Shown piece after piece: positions 47,334 through 55,509 of a stretch of DNA of 64,000 nt. This DNA comes from an uncultured Gammaproteobacteria bacterium. GTDB taxonomy: Bacteria > Pseudomonadota > Gammaproteobacteria > UBA6429 > Thiohalophilaceae. The notes below the pieces were generated by a model. That model was not told where the DNA came from. It saw nothing but the letters and a program-made list of their open reading frames with translations, and did not search any database. Both the position numbers and the translations under genes were made by a program. The stretch's first letter is position 1. Every line of letters starts with the position of its first letter. Location of the stretch: positions 221,608-285,607 of the forward strand of contig CAJYAN010000004.1 in assembly GCA_913064945.1 (NCBI GenBank), given 5' to 3'.

Positions 47334-47939
47334 TTACAACTTGTCGGCTTCCGCCGCCAGGTATTCGGCAACCCCCTTGGGTGAGGCATTCATGCCCTTA
47401 TCCCCCTGGCTCCAGCCCGCCGGACAGACTTCACCGTGTTCTTCGGTAAACTGCAGGGCATCGACCATGCGCAGCATTTCGTCAACGTTACGACCGAGTG
47501 GCAGGTCATTGACCACCTGGTGGCGCACGTTGCCGGCGATGTCGATCAGAAATGATCCACGGAAGGCCACCGCACCGTCGGGGGTCTCGACATCATAGGC
47601 CTTGCAGATGCCATGCGTCATATCCGCCACCAGGGTGTAACCGACCTGACCGATACCGCCATCTTTAATTGCCGTATTACGCCAGGCGTTATGCGTAAAG
47701 TGACTATCGATGGAGATACCGATGACTTCGACGTTACGCTTTTTGAATTCTTCCAAACGGTGATCAAAGGCGATCAGTTCCGAGGGACAGACAAAGGTAA
47801 AGTCCAGCGGATAGAAAAAAATCACCGCGTATTTTCCCCTGGTCGCCGTCTTGAAGTTATAGTTATCGACAATTGAGCCACTACCGAGTACGGCAGGGGC
47901 GGTAAAATCCGGCGCTTCACGGCCAACGAGTACACCCAT
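47334..47939 (-). CDS. Typical 2-Cys peroxiredoxin (AhpC/Prx type)
   Basis: 201 residues from the ATG at 47939 (MGVLVGREAPDF). The peroxidatic C51 is in DFTFVCPSE and the resolving C172 in EVCPAGW. The YF-like C-terminal extension continues to residue 201, as in eukaryotic-type Prx. It reduces peroxides using thioredoxin or AhpF-like donors. An upstream extension to 48002 lacks similarity. Downstream is a strong terminator, so the gene is monocistronic. Confidence 0.94.
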   Translation of the reverse strand: MGVLVGREAPDFTAPAVLGSGSIVDNYNFKTATRGKYAVIFFYPLDFTFVCPSELIAFDHRLEEFKKRNVEVIGISIDSHFTHNAWRNTAIKDGGIGQVGYTLVADMTHGICKAYDVETPDGAVAFRGSFLIDIAGNVRHQVVNDLPLGRNVDEMLRMVDALQFTEEHGEVCPAGWSQGDKGMNASPKGVAEYLAAEADKL

Positions 47940-48042
47940 GTTAAGTTCCTTATAGTTGATTATTGCTTGAGTTGAAAAGTGGTTATTGCAGAGGCAATGC
48001 ACCGGCGACTTCCGCCGTCACTGCCCGGAAATTGGCGAGTCT

Positions 48043-48399
48043 TTATTTCACCCGTAACGCGTCGCCGTCAAAGGTAATCCCGGCCCAGCCATAGTGCATA
48101 AAATTTCGAATGTTGGCGTGGTCATCGCCTGCCGGGTTGCCGAGGACGTCGTCTCGATAGTATTTACCAAAGCAGGCCAGGGTCTGCTTTACATCCAGGC
48201 CATTCAGGCGGGCAAAGGCCAGGATCTTGCACGAACCTTCGTTTTGACCGGCCCCGTTTATTACCGTCTTACCATTACGACCATTGCTAAACTGCGTAGG
48301 CGTATACTCATAGTGCTCATCGATCACCTCGATCACATCACTAAACTTGATACTGTCTGGCTGTCGATTCAGTTTGTTAATCAATTCACTGGGCGTCAT
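48043..48399 (-). CDS. HopJ family protein
   Basis: 118 residues matching the HopJ family, named after a Pseudomonas type III effector but common in free-living bacteria. Conserved phrases are FSDVIEVIDEHYEYTPTQFSNG, NEGSCKILAFA and FGKYYRDDVLGNPAGDDHANIRNFM. No secretion system is visible, so a housekeeping role is likelier than an effector role. Its 3' end is about 100 bp before the peroxiredoxin start on the same strand. Confidence 0.9.
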   Translation of the reverse strand: MTPSELINKLNRQPDSIKFSDVIEVIDEHYEYTPTQFSNGRNGKTVINGAGQNEGSCKILAFARLNGLDVKQTLACFGKYYRDDVLGNPAGDDHANIRNFMHYGWAGITFDGDALRVK

Positions 48400-48483
48400 A
48401 TTGTATTTTACCTATGTTTATCTTTAGATATTGCGTTGTCGTTACTCTCATCTTTCTCTTCTCTTGAAGGTGAGTAAGTGCTT

Positions 48484-50079
48484 TTACGAACTGCAGCTCA
48501 CCGAAATCTGGCTTGCCCATTCCGGCGGGTGGTCGGCGTAGTGTTCGAATGCCGCATGCTCCGCATACGGCGTCTGTAACAGTTTAAACAGCACCTCGAT
48601 CTCGCTGTAGTCCCGCGCCTGCTCCGCCTGGCGAATGGCCTGTTCCGCCAGGTAGTTGCGCAGAATAAATTTTGGGTTGACCTGTTTCATGCGTGCCGCG
48701 CGTTCCGTGTCATTACTGTCTTCACTTTGCAGACGCGCCGCATAACGTTTGGCCCAGTGGTCAAACGATTCACGGTTAAAAAATAAATCTCTTATGTTGC
48801 CATTGCGGCCTTGAGCCGGAATCCGGGAATTAGCATCAGGGTTCCCGCCCAGCCCAGTCGGGCTAAAGCCCGAGCTGGCCGTATTATTGGGATTTGTAGA
48901 GTGGGCACCGTCCACCGAGCCAGAATCAAAATCACATAAACGCCGAAACAGGATTGTATAGTCGACCTTGTCCCTGGCCATCAGGTTCAGCAAGTCGTCA
49001 CTCAATTTCTGGTCGCCGACGCTGACGGTCTGCAGCCCCAGCTTGGCGCGCATTAATTCGGCGTAGTGACGTACATAGTGGCCCTGGTACGCGCTCAACG
49101 CCTGCCGGGCCCACTCGGCACCCTTGTTCGGGTCTTCATCAAGTAGCGGCAACAGCGCCTGCGCCAGGCAACTGAGATTAAACAGGCCGATCTCCGGCTG
49201 CTGGTCAAAGGCATAACGGCCTTCGTGATCCGAGTGGTTGCAGATATAACCGGGCTCGTAGGCCTCCATAAAACCAAACGGGCCGTAGTCCATGGTCAGG
49301 CCGAGGATGGACATATTGTCTGAATTCATCACCCCGTGGGCAAAGCCGACGGCCTGCCACCTGGCGATGAGCTGCGCGGTGCGCACGATGACCTCGGTCA
49401 ACAGTGCCTGGTAGGGATTCGCGGCCTGTTGCAGTTCGGGGTAGTGGTGGCCGATGACGTAGTCGGCCAGGGTCCGGATGTGTTCAGACTGGTGGCGGTA
49501 AAAAAACACCTCGAAGCTGCCGAAACGCACGTGACTTTGTGCGACCCGGGCGAGCACCGCACCGGGCTCGATTTGCTCACGATAGACCTCTTCATCAGAA
49601 CGCACCATGGCCAGCGCCCGCGTGGTCGGGATGCCGAGGCCGGCCATGGCCTCGGAGCATAAATATTCGCGAATCGTCGAGCGTAGCACCGCGCGGCCAT
49701 CGCCCTGACGAGAGTATGGCGTCAGGCCCGAGCCCTTTAGCTGGATCTCCCATTTCTGGCCTGTGGCCGTGGTGGTCTCGCCCAGCATTATGGCCCGGCC
49801 GTCGCCCAGCTGCGGCACGAAGCGGCCGAACTGGTGACCGGCGTACAACATGGCCAATGGTACACCGTTGGTGAGTACCTGCTTACCGCTCATGTATTGC
49901 GTAAAGTGGGCCTGGCACAGTTCCGCTGGATCCAGCTGCAGCAACGCCGCCACGTCCGCGTTGGCGTGAACCAGATGGGCGGGTTTGGCAAAAGGCGTCG
50001 GTGATACGAGGCTGTAAAAGTCCTCGCCAAGCGCAGCAAAGGAATTGCTCAGCGGTAGCTGATCAAGGGAATACTTCAT
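48484..50079 (-). CDS. selO: SelO-type protein adenylyltransferase (YdiU) with in-frame repeat insertion
   Basis: 531-residue pseudokinase-fold AMPylase. Visible features: YAGHQFGRFVPQLGDGRA, ELQ-type lysine region EIQLKGSGLTPYSRQGDGRAVLRS, and NSDNMSILGLTMDYGPFGF with the metal-binding Asn/Asp. It transfers AMP to Ser/Thr/Tyr of redox proteins. Residues about 390-430 (GAHSTNPNNTASSG...RNGNIRD) look foreign: the DNA there contains a TCGGGCTaaAGCCCGA hairpin and reads like a dispersed repeat inserted in frame before the conserved RDLFFNRESFDHW. The E. coli protein ends in CSS with selenocysteine-like Cys; here the last residues are VSCSS, also with Cys. Confidence 0.93.
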   Translation of the reverse strand: MKYSLDQLPLSNSFAALGEDFYSLVSPTPFAKPAHLVHANADVAALLQLDPAELCQAHFTQYMSGKQVLTNGVPLAMLYAGHQFGRFVPQLGDGRAIMLGETTTATGQKWEIQLKGSGLTPYSRQGDGRAVLRSTIREYLCSEAMAGLGIPTTRALAMVRSDEEVYREQIEPGAVLARVAQSHVRFGSFEVFFYRHQSEHIRTLADYVIGHHYPELQQAANPYQALLTEVIVRTAQLIARWQAVGFAHGVMNSDNMSILGLTMDYGPFGFMEAYEPGYICNHSDHEGRYAFDQQPEIGLFNLSCLAQALLPLLDEDPNKGAEWARQALSAYQGHYVRHYAELMRAKLGLQTVSVGDQKLSDDLLNLMARDKVDYTILFRRLCDFDSGSVDGAHSTNPNNTASSGFSPTGLGGNPDANSRIPAQGRNGNIRDLFFNRESFDHWAKRYAARLQSEDSNDTERAARMKQVNPKFILRNYLAEQAIRQAEQARDYSEIEVLFKLLQTPYAEHAAFEHYADHPPEWASQISVSCSS

Positions 50080-50168
50080 TAAATTACTCAGGTATTAGCT
50101 TGCTGGCGATTGTAGCCAAAACAGGGACCCAATGCGAATTGCCTATAAGAGATAGATTGGTATAAAGA

Positions 50169-50182
50169 ATATACCGGTATAT
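50169..50182. promoter_or_regulatory. Palindromic operator candidate before the nucleotidyltransferase pair
   Basis: ATATACCGGTATAT is a perfect 14-bp palindrome ending 9 bp before the first ATG, in an AT-rich stretch likely to hold the promoter. Such sites are typical for autoregulation by ribbon-helix-helix proteins, and the second gene of the pair encodes a candidate. Confidence 0.55.
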
Positions 50183-50191
50183 ACTTTAAAG

Positions 50192-50659
50192 ATGTTTATT
50201 AAGACCGTCATTAATGCCCTGGAGCAGGCCCGTGTCCGCTACGTCCTGGTCGGGGGCTATGCCGTCGCGTTGCATGGCGCCGTCCGCGGGACGGTGGATC
50301 TCGATTTTGTCATCGCCCTGGAATCGCCGCAGTTTATTGCCGTGGAAGAGGCCCTGGGCCGCATTGGCCTGACGCCGCGCCTGCCGTTGACGGCGGTGGA
50401 GGTGTTTCACTTTCGTGAGGAATACATTGAGCGACGCAACCTGGTGGCCTGGTCATTTGTCAATCCGGACAATCCACTTGAGCTGGTCGATATCATCATT
50501 ACCCACAATGCGGATACCCTCGATACGATTTACAAACGTGTCGCTAGTATCGGTGTGCCTATCCCCATTGCCAGTATTGATACCCTGATCGATATGAAGA
50601 GGCTTTCCGATCGGCCACAGGATCGGGAAGATATCAAGGCCCTGGAAAAACTACGATGA
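50192..50659 (+). CDS. Small nucleotidyltransferase of the DUF6036/AbiEii-like class
   Basis: 155 residues with the polymerase-beta NTase core: GG at 21-22 in LVGGYAVALHG, the DxD acids D36 and D38 in VDLDFVI, and a third acid in LELVDIII. A late IDMKRLSDRPQDREDIKAL segment matches the R.kDxxDl pattern of AbiEii-type toxins. The next gene starts within its stop codon (ATGA). The pair looks like a toxin-antitoxin module, with this protein as possible toxin; not proven. Confidence 0.8.
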   Translation: MFIKTVINALEQARVRYVLVGGYAVALHGAVRGTVDLDFVIALESPQFIAVEEALGRIGLTPRLPLTAVEVFHFREEYIERRNLVAWSFVNPDNPLELVDIIITHNADTLDTIYKRVASIGVPIPIASIDTLIDMKRLSDRPQDREDIKALEKLR

Positions 50660-50907
50660 AACCAGTGCAATACTTTAGCGACGCTTACCTGGCCCAGGCC
50701 CGTCAGGCCAGCCCCGAGCAGGTACTCAACTTTCTTGAACAGTTTCGGCTGATGCAGGCGGCAACGACCGCGACGTCGAAATCAAAACTGATTAGTCTCA
50801 AGGTCCCCGAGGAGATGCTGTCCCTGTTTCGGGCACGATGTGAGCTCGAAGGGCTGAAGTACCAGACGCAGATCAAGGCCCTGATGACAAAATGGCTTGG
50901 CGGTTAG
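50656..50907 (+). CDS. CopG/ribbon-helix-helix-like partner protein
   Basis: 83 residues. The N-terminus has a helix-rich PVQYFSDAYLAQARQASPEQVLNFLEQF, and the C-terminus ISLKVPEEMLSLFRARCELEGLKYQTQIKALMTKWL is the beta-helix-helix pattern seen in BrnA/CopG-type antitoxins. It overlaps the nucleotidyltransferase by ATGA. Together with the 14-bp palindrome in front of the operon, it is a candidate antitoxin and autorepressor. Confidence 0.75.
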   Translation: MKPVQYFSDAYLAQARQASPEQVLNFLEQFRLMQAATTATSKSKLISLKVPEEMLSLFRARCELEGLKYQTQIKALMTKWLGG

Positions 50908-50961
50908 GGCGTAGATTATGTACCCGGCATCTGTTTTATAAAACAGGGGATCCCCTCTCCC

Positions 50962-51119
50962 CAACCCTCTCCCGGAGGGAGAGGGTAAATGGCGAATTGA
51001 TTCAGATTTGATTCAGCTCATACCTGCTAGGATTTGGATAACTAGCGACTGTATGTATTTAAAACTGTTTTGATTTTGAAGTTCCTGGCACCTGGCACCT
51101 GGCACCTCGGACCTGGATC
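50962..51119. repeat. Left arm of a long inverted repeat flanking two lipoprotein genes
   Basis: Begins with the hairpin CCCTCTCCC-GGA-GGGAGAGGG (50965-50985), continues GGGTAAATGG, then GACTGTATGTATTTAAAACTG, TTTTGAAGTTCCTGG and three CCTGGCA units. The same order occurs inverted at about 52480-52585. The left arm has about 45 extra bases after TAAATGG. Confidence 0.8.
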
Positions 51120-51144
51120 CTATTTTTTAACCGGAGTACATACC

Positions 51145-51969
51145 ATGACCCCTGCTTTAAAACTCGCGGCCCTTGGCCTGCTGACCCTGACCATGAGCGC
51201 CTGTGTTTCTAACCCGCCGCGTTATCAGGCATCGGTGACCTATTCTTCGGTGCCGGGGGGATATTACGAGCCCTGGGGTTATTACTATTACCCCGATGTG
51301 CAGGTCTATTTTCATGTCAGTACCGGCGATTACTTTTATTTGTCCGGTCGTCGCTGGCTGCGGACGCGGGTCCTGCCGACGTATATTCATCTCGACTCAC
51401 ACGACCGGGTGAAGCTGCGTATTGAGAACGAGCGGCCTTATCTACACCACCGTCAGCATGTCGAGCGTTACCGGCCACGGCCCCACTACCGGCCGACACC
51501 GCAACAGGACCGACGCGAGCGTGAGGAAAACCGCCGCTGGTATCAGGAGCAACAACAGTTCAAGTCGCAACGACGTTATGCACCGCCTGCGGTGCAACAC
51601 CGGCCTTCACCCGTACCGCGGCGAGACTCGCGCGAGTTCGCACCACAACCGCGTTTTGAAGCGCCGCTGTTGCAACCGTCGCCTTCACGACAGGTCAGGC
51701 CACCACAGGAGCGTCGGCAGGAGTCACCGCCTCAACGTCAGGAGCCACGTCGCATCGAGCGTGGTACTATTTTTCTACAGCCACCGGCCGATAACCAGTT
51801 CAGGCCAGGGCGGTCAAACGAGGGCCAGCGGAAAAAGTCGCGACAATCGTCGCCAGCAGATCAGGATGAGGAACCCGCGATGCAGCAACGCCAGGATCAA
51901 AAACGGTCGAAAAAATCTCGTCGTGAGCAGGAACAGGAGCAGCAGCAGCAGATCGACCAGCGCCGCTAA
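51145..51969 (+). CDS. Lipoprotein with YXWGYYYYP motif and Arg/Gln-rich tail
   Basis: 274 residues from the ATG at 51145 with a CCGGAG site; the longer frame from 51070 lies in the repeat. Lipobox LTMSAC places the lipidated Cys at about residue 19. The conserved middle has PWGYYYYPDVQVYFHVSTGDYF and RTRVLPTYIHL, then RPYLHHR and YRPTP. The second half is highly charged (R/Q/E/P) and low in complexity, unusual for an exported protein. It is paralogous to the next gene. Function unknown; a role in envelope stress is only a guess. Confidence 0.82.
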   Translation: MTPALKLAALGLLTLTMSACVSNPPRYQASVTYSSVPGGYYEPWGYYYYPDVQVYFHVSTGDYFYLSGRRWLRTRVLPTYIHLDSHDRVKLRIENERPYLHHRQHVERYRPRPHYRPTPQQDRREREENRRWYQEQQQFKSQRRYAPPAVQHRPSPVPRRDSREFAPQPRFEAPLLQPSPSRQVRPPQERRQESPPQRQEPRRIERGTIFLQPPADNQFRPGRSNEGQRKKSRQSSPADQDEEPAMQQRQDQKRSKKSRREQEQEQQQQIDQRR

Positions 51970-52058
51970 GGCGGTCGCGGTCTTTGCACCAGCGGCAACT
52001 GCGGGGCGTTACTTATTGTATGTTGCTATGGTGCTAGTCATTGACAGGGAGGGACAAC

Positions 52059-52466
52059 ATGAGCAAAGCATCGTATTTAAAAGCAGCGGCCATGGGCCTG
52101 TTAAGTCTGGGTGCGGCGGCCTGTTATGGTCCGGTCTATGGCCCCGCGCCGCATGGCACCGTAGTCTATGACCAGCCCTGGGGCTATTACTACTATCCCA
52201 GTGTGCGGGTCTATTTTCAGTACTCCACTGGCTATTACTATTATCCCTCCGGTGGCAGCTGGGTCCGCAGTCGCATTCTGCCGCCGACCATTCGCCTCGA
52301 CCCGCGGGACCGGGTGCAATTGCATCTCGATAGTGACCGACCCTATCTGAAGAGCCCGCAGATCATCCGCAAGTACCCGCCGCGGCAGGACTACCGGCCG
52401 ACACCGGATCGTGACCGCAAGGAGCGCAATCATCTGCAAAAGTGGTATCAGGAGCGGAGAAGATAG
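52059..52466 (+). CDS. Small lipoprotein, paralogue of the preceding gene
   Basis: 135 residues from the ATG at 52059 (GGGAGGGACAAC site). Lipobox LGAAAC at about residue 22. It shares with its neighbour, in the same order, PWGYYYYP, VYFQYSTGYYYYP, RSRILPPTIRLDPRDRVQLHL, RPYLKSP and YRPTPDRDRKER, but lacks the long Arg/Gln-rich tail. The pair arose by tandem duplication and both lie between the inverted repeats. Confidence 0.82.
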   Translation: MSKASYLKAAAMGLLSLGAAACYGPVYGPAPHGTVVYDQPWGYYYYPSVRVYFQYSTGYYYYPSGGSWVRSRILPPTIRLDPRDRVQLHLDSDRPYLKSPQIIRKYPPRQDYRPTPDRDRKERNHLQKWYQERRR

Positions 52467-52479
52467 GGGCTAAGAAGCA

Positions 52480-52585
52480 GGTCCTAGGACCTAGGGTCTA
52501 GGTGCTAGGAACTTCAAAATCTAAACACTATTAAATCCATACAGTCTCTAGTCACCATTTACACCCTCTTCCTCCGGAAGAAGGT
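52480..52585. repeat. Right arm of the inverted repeat
   Basis: Inverted, degenerate counterpart of 50962-51119. Read on the minus strand it gives CAACCTTCTTCCGGAGGAAG, GGGTGTAAATGG, GACTGTATGGATTTAATAG, TTTGAAGTTCCTAGCACC, then CCTAGG-rich units. Confidence 0.8.
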
Positions 52586-52668
52586 TGCCGTAGCGAAGCG
52601 TAGGTACACCTAATGAAGCCCGTAGGGATTCCAGGTGCGAGGTTTTAATCCCCGGAGCCTGATTTTAT

Positions 52669-53520
52669 TTATTCTTCACTTTCGCGCAGGCGTGCGAGTC
52701 GGTCCTGTTCTTCATCGAGTACCGCCTGGATGTTTTGCATCAATTCATCCACATCGGTGACGTGTTCATCGGCGACAAACTTGCCGTGCAGTTCGCTGTC
52801 GGCGTGTAGTTCGCCGTCTTCATACAGGGCCCAGATCTCGTCGGCATAGCGACGGCCGCGTAACTCGGGGGCGTACTGGCCGTAGTAGGCCGTCATGTTA
52901 TTCACGTCCCGTTCCAGCATGCTAAAGGCATTGTTATTGGCGGCGGCGTCCACGGCCTGGGGCAGGTCGATAATCACCGGGCCGTTGTCATCCACCAGCA
53001 CATTAAATTCCGACAGGTCGCCATGCACCAGTCCGGCCACCAGCATACGCACCACGTAGCGCAGCACCACAGTGTGGTCTTCGAGCGCCTGTGCCGCGGT
53101 CATCGAGACATCACACAGGCGCGGCGCGACCTCGCCATGTTCGTCAGTGATCAGCTCCATTAGCAGCACGCCGTCGAGGCAGCCATAGGGTTGCGGCACG
53201 CGCACCCCGGCGGAGGCGAGGCGATACAGGGCATCGACCTCGGCGTTTTGCCAGGTATCTTCCTGTTGCTGACGGCCATACTTCGAGCCCCTGGCCATGG
53301 CGCGGGCCAGGCGGGTATCGCGCACCTTGCGACCCTCCTGGTAGAGCACGGCCTGTTTAAAGCTGCGCTTGCTGGCCTCTTTGTAGACCTTGGCGCAGCG
53401 AGTCTCGCCGCCGCTGCGCACGATGTAGACATCGGCCTCTTTGCCGCTCATCAGCTGGCGCACGACGTCATCCACCAGGCCGTTATCCACCAGGGGTTGA
53501 ATGCGTTTGGGTATTTTCAT
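52669..53520 (-). CDS. RIO-type serine/threonine protein kinase
   Basis: 283 residues from the ATG at 53520 (MKIPKRIQPLVDNGLVDDV). RIO-fold features are SGKEADVYIV with ATP-loop, the lysine in CAKVYKEA, the catalytic loop VHGDLSEFNVLV and the metal-loop IDLPQAVD in place of DFG. RIO kinases are known from archaea and eukaryotic ribosome assembly; bacterial members are scattered, with unproven targets. The frame extends upstream to 53730 but without support. It is divergent from a lipoprotein gene. Confidence 0.92.
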   Translation of the reverse strand: MKIPKRIQPLVDNGLVDDVVRQLMSGKEADVYIVRSGGETRCAKVYKEASKRSFKQAVLYQEGRKVRDTRLARAMARGSKYGRQQQEDTWQNAEVDALYRLASAGVRVPQPYGCLDGVLLMELITDEHGEVAPRLCDVSMTAAQALEDHTVVLRYVVRMLVAGLVHGDLSEFNVLVDDNGPVIIDLPQAVDAAANNNAFSMLERDVNNMTAYYGQYAPELRGRRYADEIWALYEDGELHADSELHGKFVADEHVTDVDELMQNIQAVLDEEQDRLARLRESEE

Positions 53521-53711
53521 GGCGCACTTGTACCTGATCCCGGCGCGGGAGGGAATGGGGTGCGAAAATATTTCTGCTCTATGGCACCTGTCGTTACCAT
53601 ACCAGTCGCCGGCCGCCGTGACCCGGCGGCAAAAAAATCCGCTGCTGATGAGGGGATTTCCCGTGTCATGACGCCTTACCCAGTAGACACAAACACTATT
53701 GGGAGAATCAC

Positions 53712-54323
53712 ATGAAAACACGACACACACTTCGCCTGCTCGCGGTCATCCTGGTCTTGCCCCTGTTCAACACCGCCTGCGTCACCACCCAGGTCAATGG
53801 CTATACCGATAACGATTTTCGCGGCCACAAGATCAAGCGCATCGCCGTGCGCGCCGCCAATGCCAACTTCGCCTTTGCGCAGATCCTCGAAAATGACATG
53901 ATGGCCGAGTTCAAAGACGAAGGTATCGAGGCCGCCTCGTTCCTGGCCCTGTTTCCGCCGACGCGGGACCTGACCAATGAGCAGGTGGCCCGGGCGCTAC
54001 GGGCCAAGGGCTACGACGGCATTATGTACATCAACCTGCTCGGCTCGGATTCGAAGGCCACCACCATCGGCTATATCAATACCGGCAGTGCCTATGTCTA
54101 CGGTAACAGCGCCTCGTTTAGCGGCACCTCCACCGCAATGACCGCCATCCGGCGCTATACCTCGACCCGCGCCACGCTGTATGACGTGGCCAGCGGCCAC
54201 AAGATCTGGATCGCCGACACCAACACCAATGCCGGTGGTCTGTTGTATCAGAGCGATGACACCCAGGCCGAGAGTATCGCCGAAGAGATCGTCGACTCCC
54301 TGCACAAGAGTGGCCATATCTAG
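53712..54323 (+). CDS. Lipoprotein of unknown function
   Basis: 203 residues with lipobox FNTAC (lipidated Cys about residue 23). The mature part has KIKRIAVRAANANFAFAQ and AESIAEEIVDSL near the end, resembling lipoproteins that have an outer-membrane assembly fold (DUF4136-like); that match is weak. Ser/Thr/Tyr-rich central stretch (about 125-145). A terminator follows. The RIO kinase is transcribed the other way. Confidence 0.75.
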   Translation: MKTRHTLRLLAVILVLPLFNTACVTTQVNGYTDNDFRGHKIKRIAVRAANANFAFAQILENDMMAEFKDEGIEAASFLALFPPTRDLTNEQVARALRAKGYDGIMYINLLGSDSKATTIGYINTGSAYVYGNSASFSGTSTAMTAIRRYTSTRATLYDVASGHKIWIADTNTNAGGLLYQSDDTQAESIAEEIVDSLHKSGHI

Positions 54324-54351
54324 AACAGACGCCCCTTAACCAGCAAACAGG

Positions 54352-54377
54352 CCGCCCCGCAGAGGGCGGTTTTTTTG
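54352..54377 (+). terminator. Terminator after the lipoprotein gene
   Basis: Stem CCGCCC (54352-54357) and GGGCGG (54364-54369) followed by eight T. It marks the left border of the defence region. Confidence 0.85.
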
Positions 54378-54386
54378 CTATTGAGA

Positions 54387-54553
54387 AATTATTGAATCAT
54401 TACAGGGAGTTACTGTCGTATTGGCGGGAGTCGAAGGCCCAGGAAAGTTGTGGTGAAGGGGTAAATAGGGGAGACTTCATATTATACAAATAGCATCACG
54501 TCATAGATCTCAGATACTTTAGCTGCCGAGCAAGAAGAGACCACAAGGTACTG
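54387..54553. repeat. Direct repeat flanking the AbiE cassette, left copy
   Basis: Shares, in the same order, ATTACAGGGAGTTAC, GTTGTGGTGAAGGGGTAAAT, ATC.CGTCA.AGA and AGCAAGAAGAGA...GGTACT with 57001-57199. The copies differ by small changes and insertions. Confidence 0.75.
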
Positions 54554-54710
54554 CTAAATCAACTGAAAAGTATATTCAAGGCGTCATAGTTAACATAATA
54601 AATGAATTAATACGCTAATAATATAGTTTGTTTCTAATATTTAGTATATTATATACGTATAAATTCTCATATTAAGCGAATAAATACACTATACATATAC
54701 TATAGAACCA
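54554..54710. promoter_or_regulatory. AT-rich leader of the abiE operon
   Basis: Strongly AT-rich, in contrast with the DNA to its left. It contains an inverted repeat GTATATTATATAC (54644-54656) and a -10-like TATACT shortly before the abiEi ATG. AbiEi proteins repress their own promoter by binding inverted repeats, so this is a plausible operator region. Confidence 0.5.
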
Positions 54711-55505
54711 ATGACGGGATTAGGAAAAGCTGACCGGGAACGTTTATCAGCGGTGCTGAGGGGTACCAAAGGCACGGTCACTGTTGCGGAGGCATCCGCA
54801 ATACTTGAGATGCCAGCTTCTGGCACGGCTAAGTTATTGGCGCGGTGGGCAAAAAAAGGCTGGTTGTCCCGTATTCGACGAGGCCTATATATATCAGTAC
54901 CGCTGGAGTCACGCACAGCAGATGTGCCTTTGGAAGATGCATGGGTGATAGCGGATAAGCTTTACAACCCATGTTATATCGGTGGCTGGAGTGCAGCAGA
55001 ATATTGGGATTTAACGGAGCAGATTTTTCGCACCGTCATTGTGTTAACAACGCAACGTCCGAGAGAACGCAAACAAACTATCAAGGGAACAGAGTTTTTA
55101 CTAAGGTCGGTATCTGATAAGGCAATGTTTGGTTTGAAGTCAGTCTGGCGAGGGCGGGAAAAGGTGAATGTGTCCGATCCGACTCGCACAGTGCTCGACA
55201 TGCTAAACGACCCCCAATTAGGCGGCGGTCTGCGTTCAACAATTGATATGTTCAGGAATTATCTTAATTCAGACAAAAGAGATTTAGGCCTGTTAATTGA
55301 ATATGCAGATCAATTAGGCAACGGTGCGGTGTTTAAACGTCTCGGATTTTTGCTGGAAAAATATGCCGAGAATGACCAGAGCGTTATTGAGCAATGCAGA
55401 AAAAAACTAACAACCGGCAACGCCAAACTTGATCCCACATTAGAGACAGAAAAATTAATAACCCGTTGGCGTTTATGGGTGCCTGAGCGATGGGCAAAGG
55501 GGTAG
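54711..55505 (+). CDS. abiEi: Type IV toxin-antitoxin AbiEi antitoxin/regulator
   Basis: 264 residues. The N-terminal winged-helix part reads VTVAEASAILEMPASGTAKLLARWAKKGWLSRIRRGLYI, and the central AbiEi domain has CYIGGWSAAEYWDLTEQIF and VSDPTRTVLDMLNDPQLGGG. AbiEi antitoxins repress the operon and counter the nucleotidyltransferase toxin. It lies 4 bp before abiEii. Base composition and context mark it as accessory DNA. Confidence 0.88.
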   Translation: MTGLGKADRERLSAVLRGTKGTVTVAEASAILEMPASGTAKLLARWAKKGWLSRIRRGLYISVPLESRTADVPLEDAWVIADKLYNPCYIGGWSAAEYWDLTEQIFRTVIVLTTQRPRERKQTIKGTEFLLRSVSDKAMFGLKSVWRGREKVNVSDPTRTVLDMLNDPQLGGGLRSTIDMFRNYLNSDKRDLGLLIEYADQLGNGAVFKRLGFLLEKYAENDQSVIEQCRKKLTTGNAKLDPTLETEKLITRWRLWVPERWAKG

Positions 55506-55509
55506 TGTT

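Noticed and set aside
51085..51120. Tandem CCTGGCA units as a CRISPR or VNTR
   Set aside because: Repeat unit is too short, without spacers, and belongs to the inverted-repeat arm.
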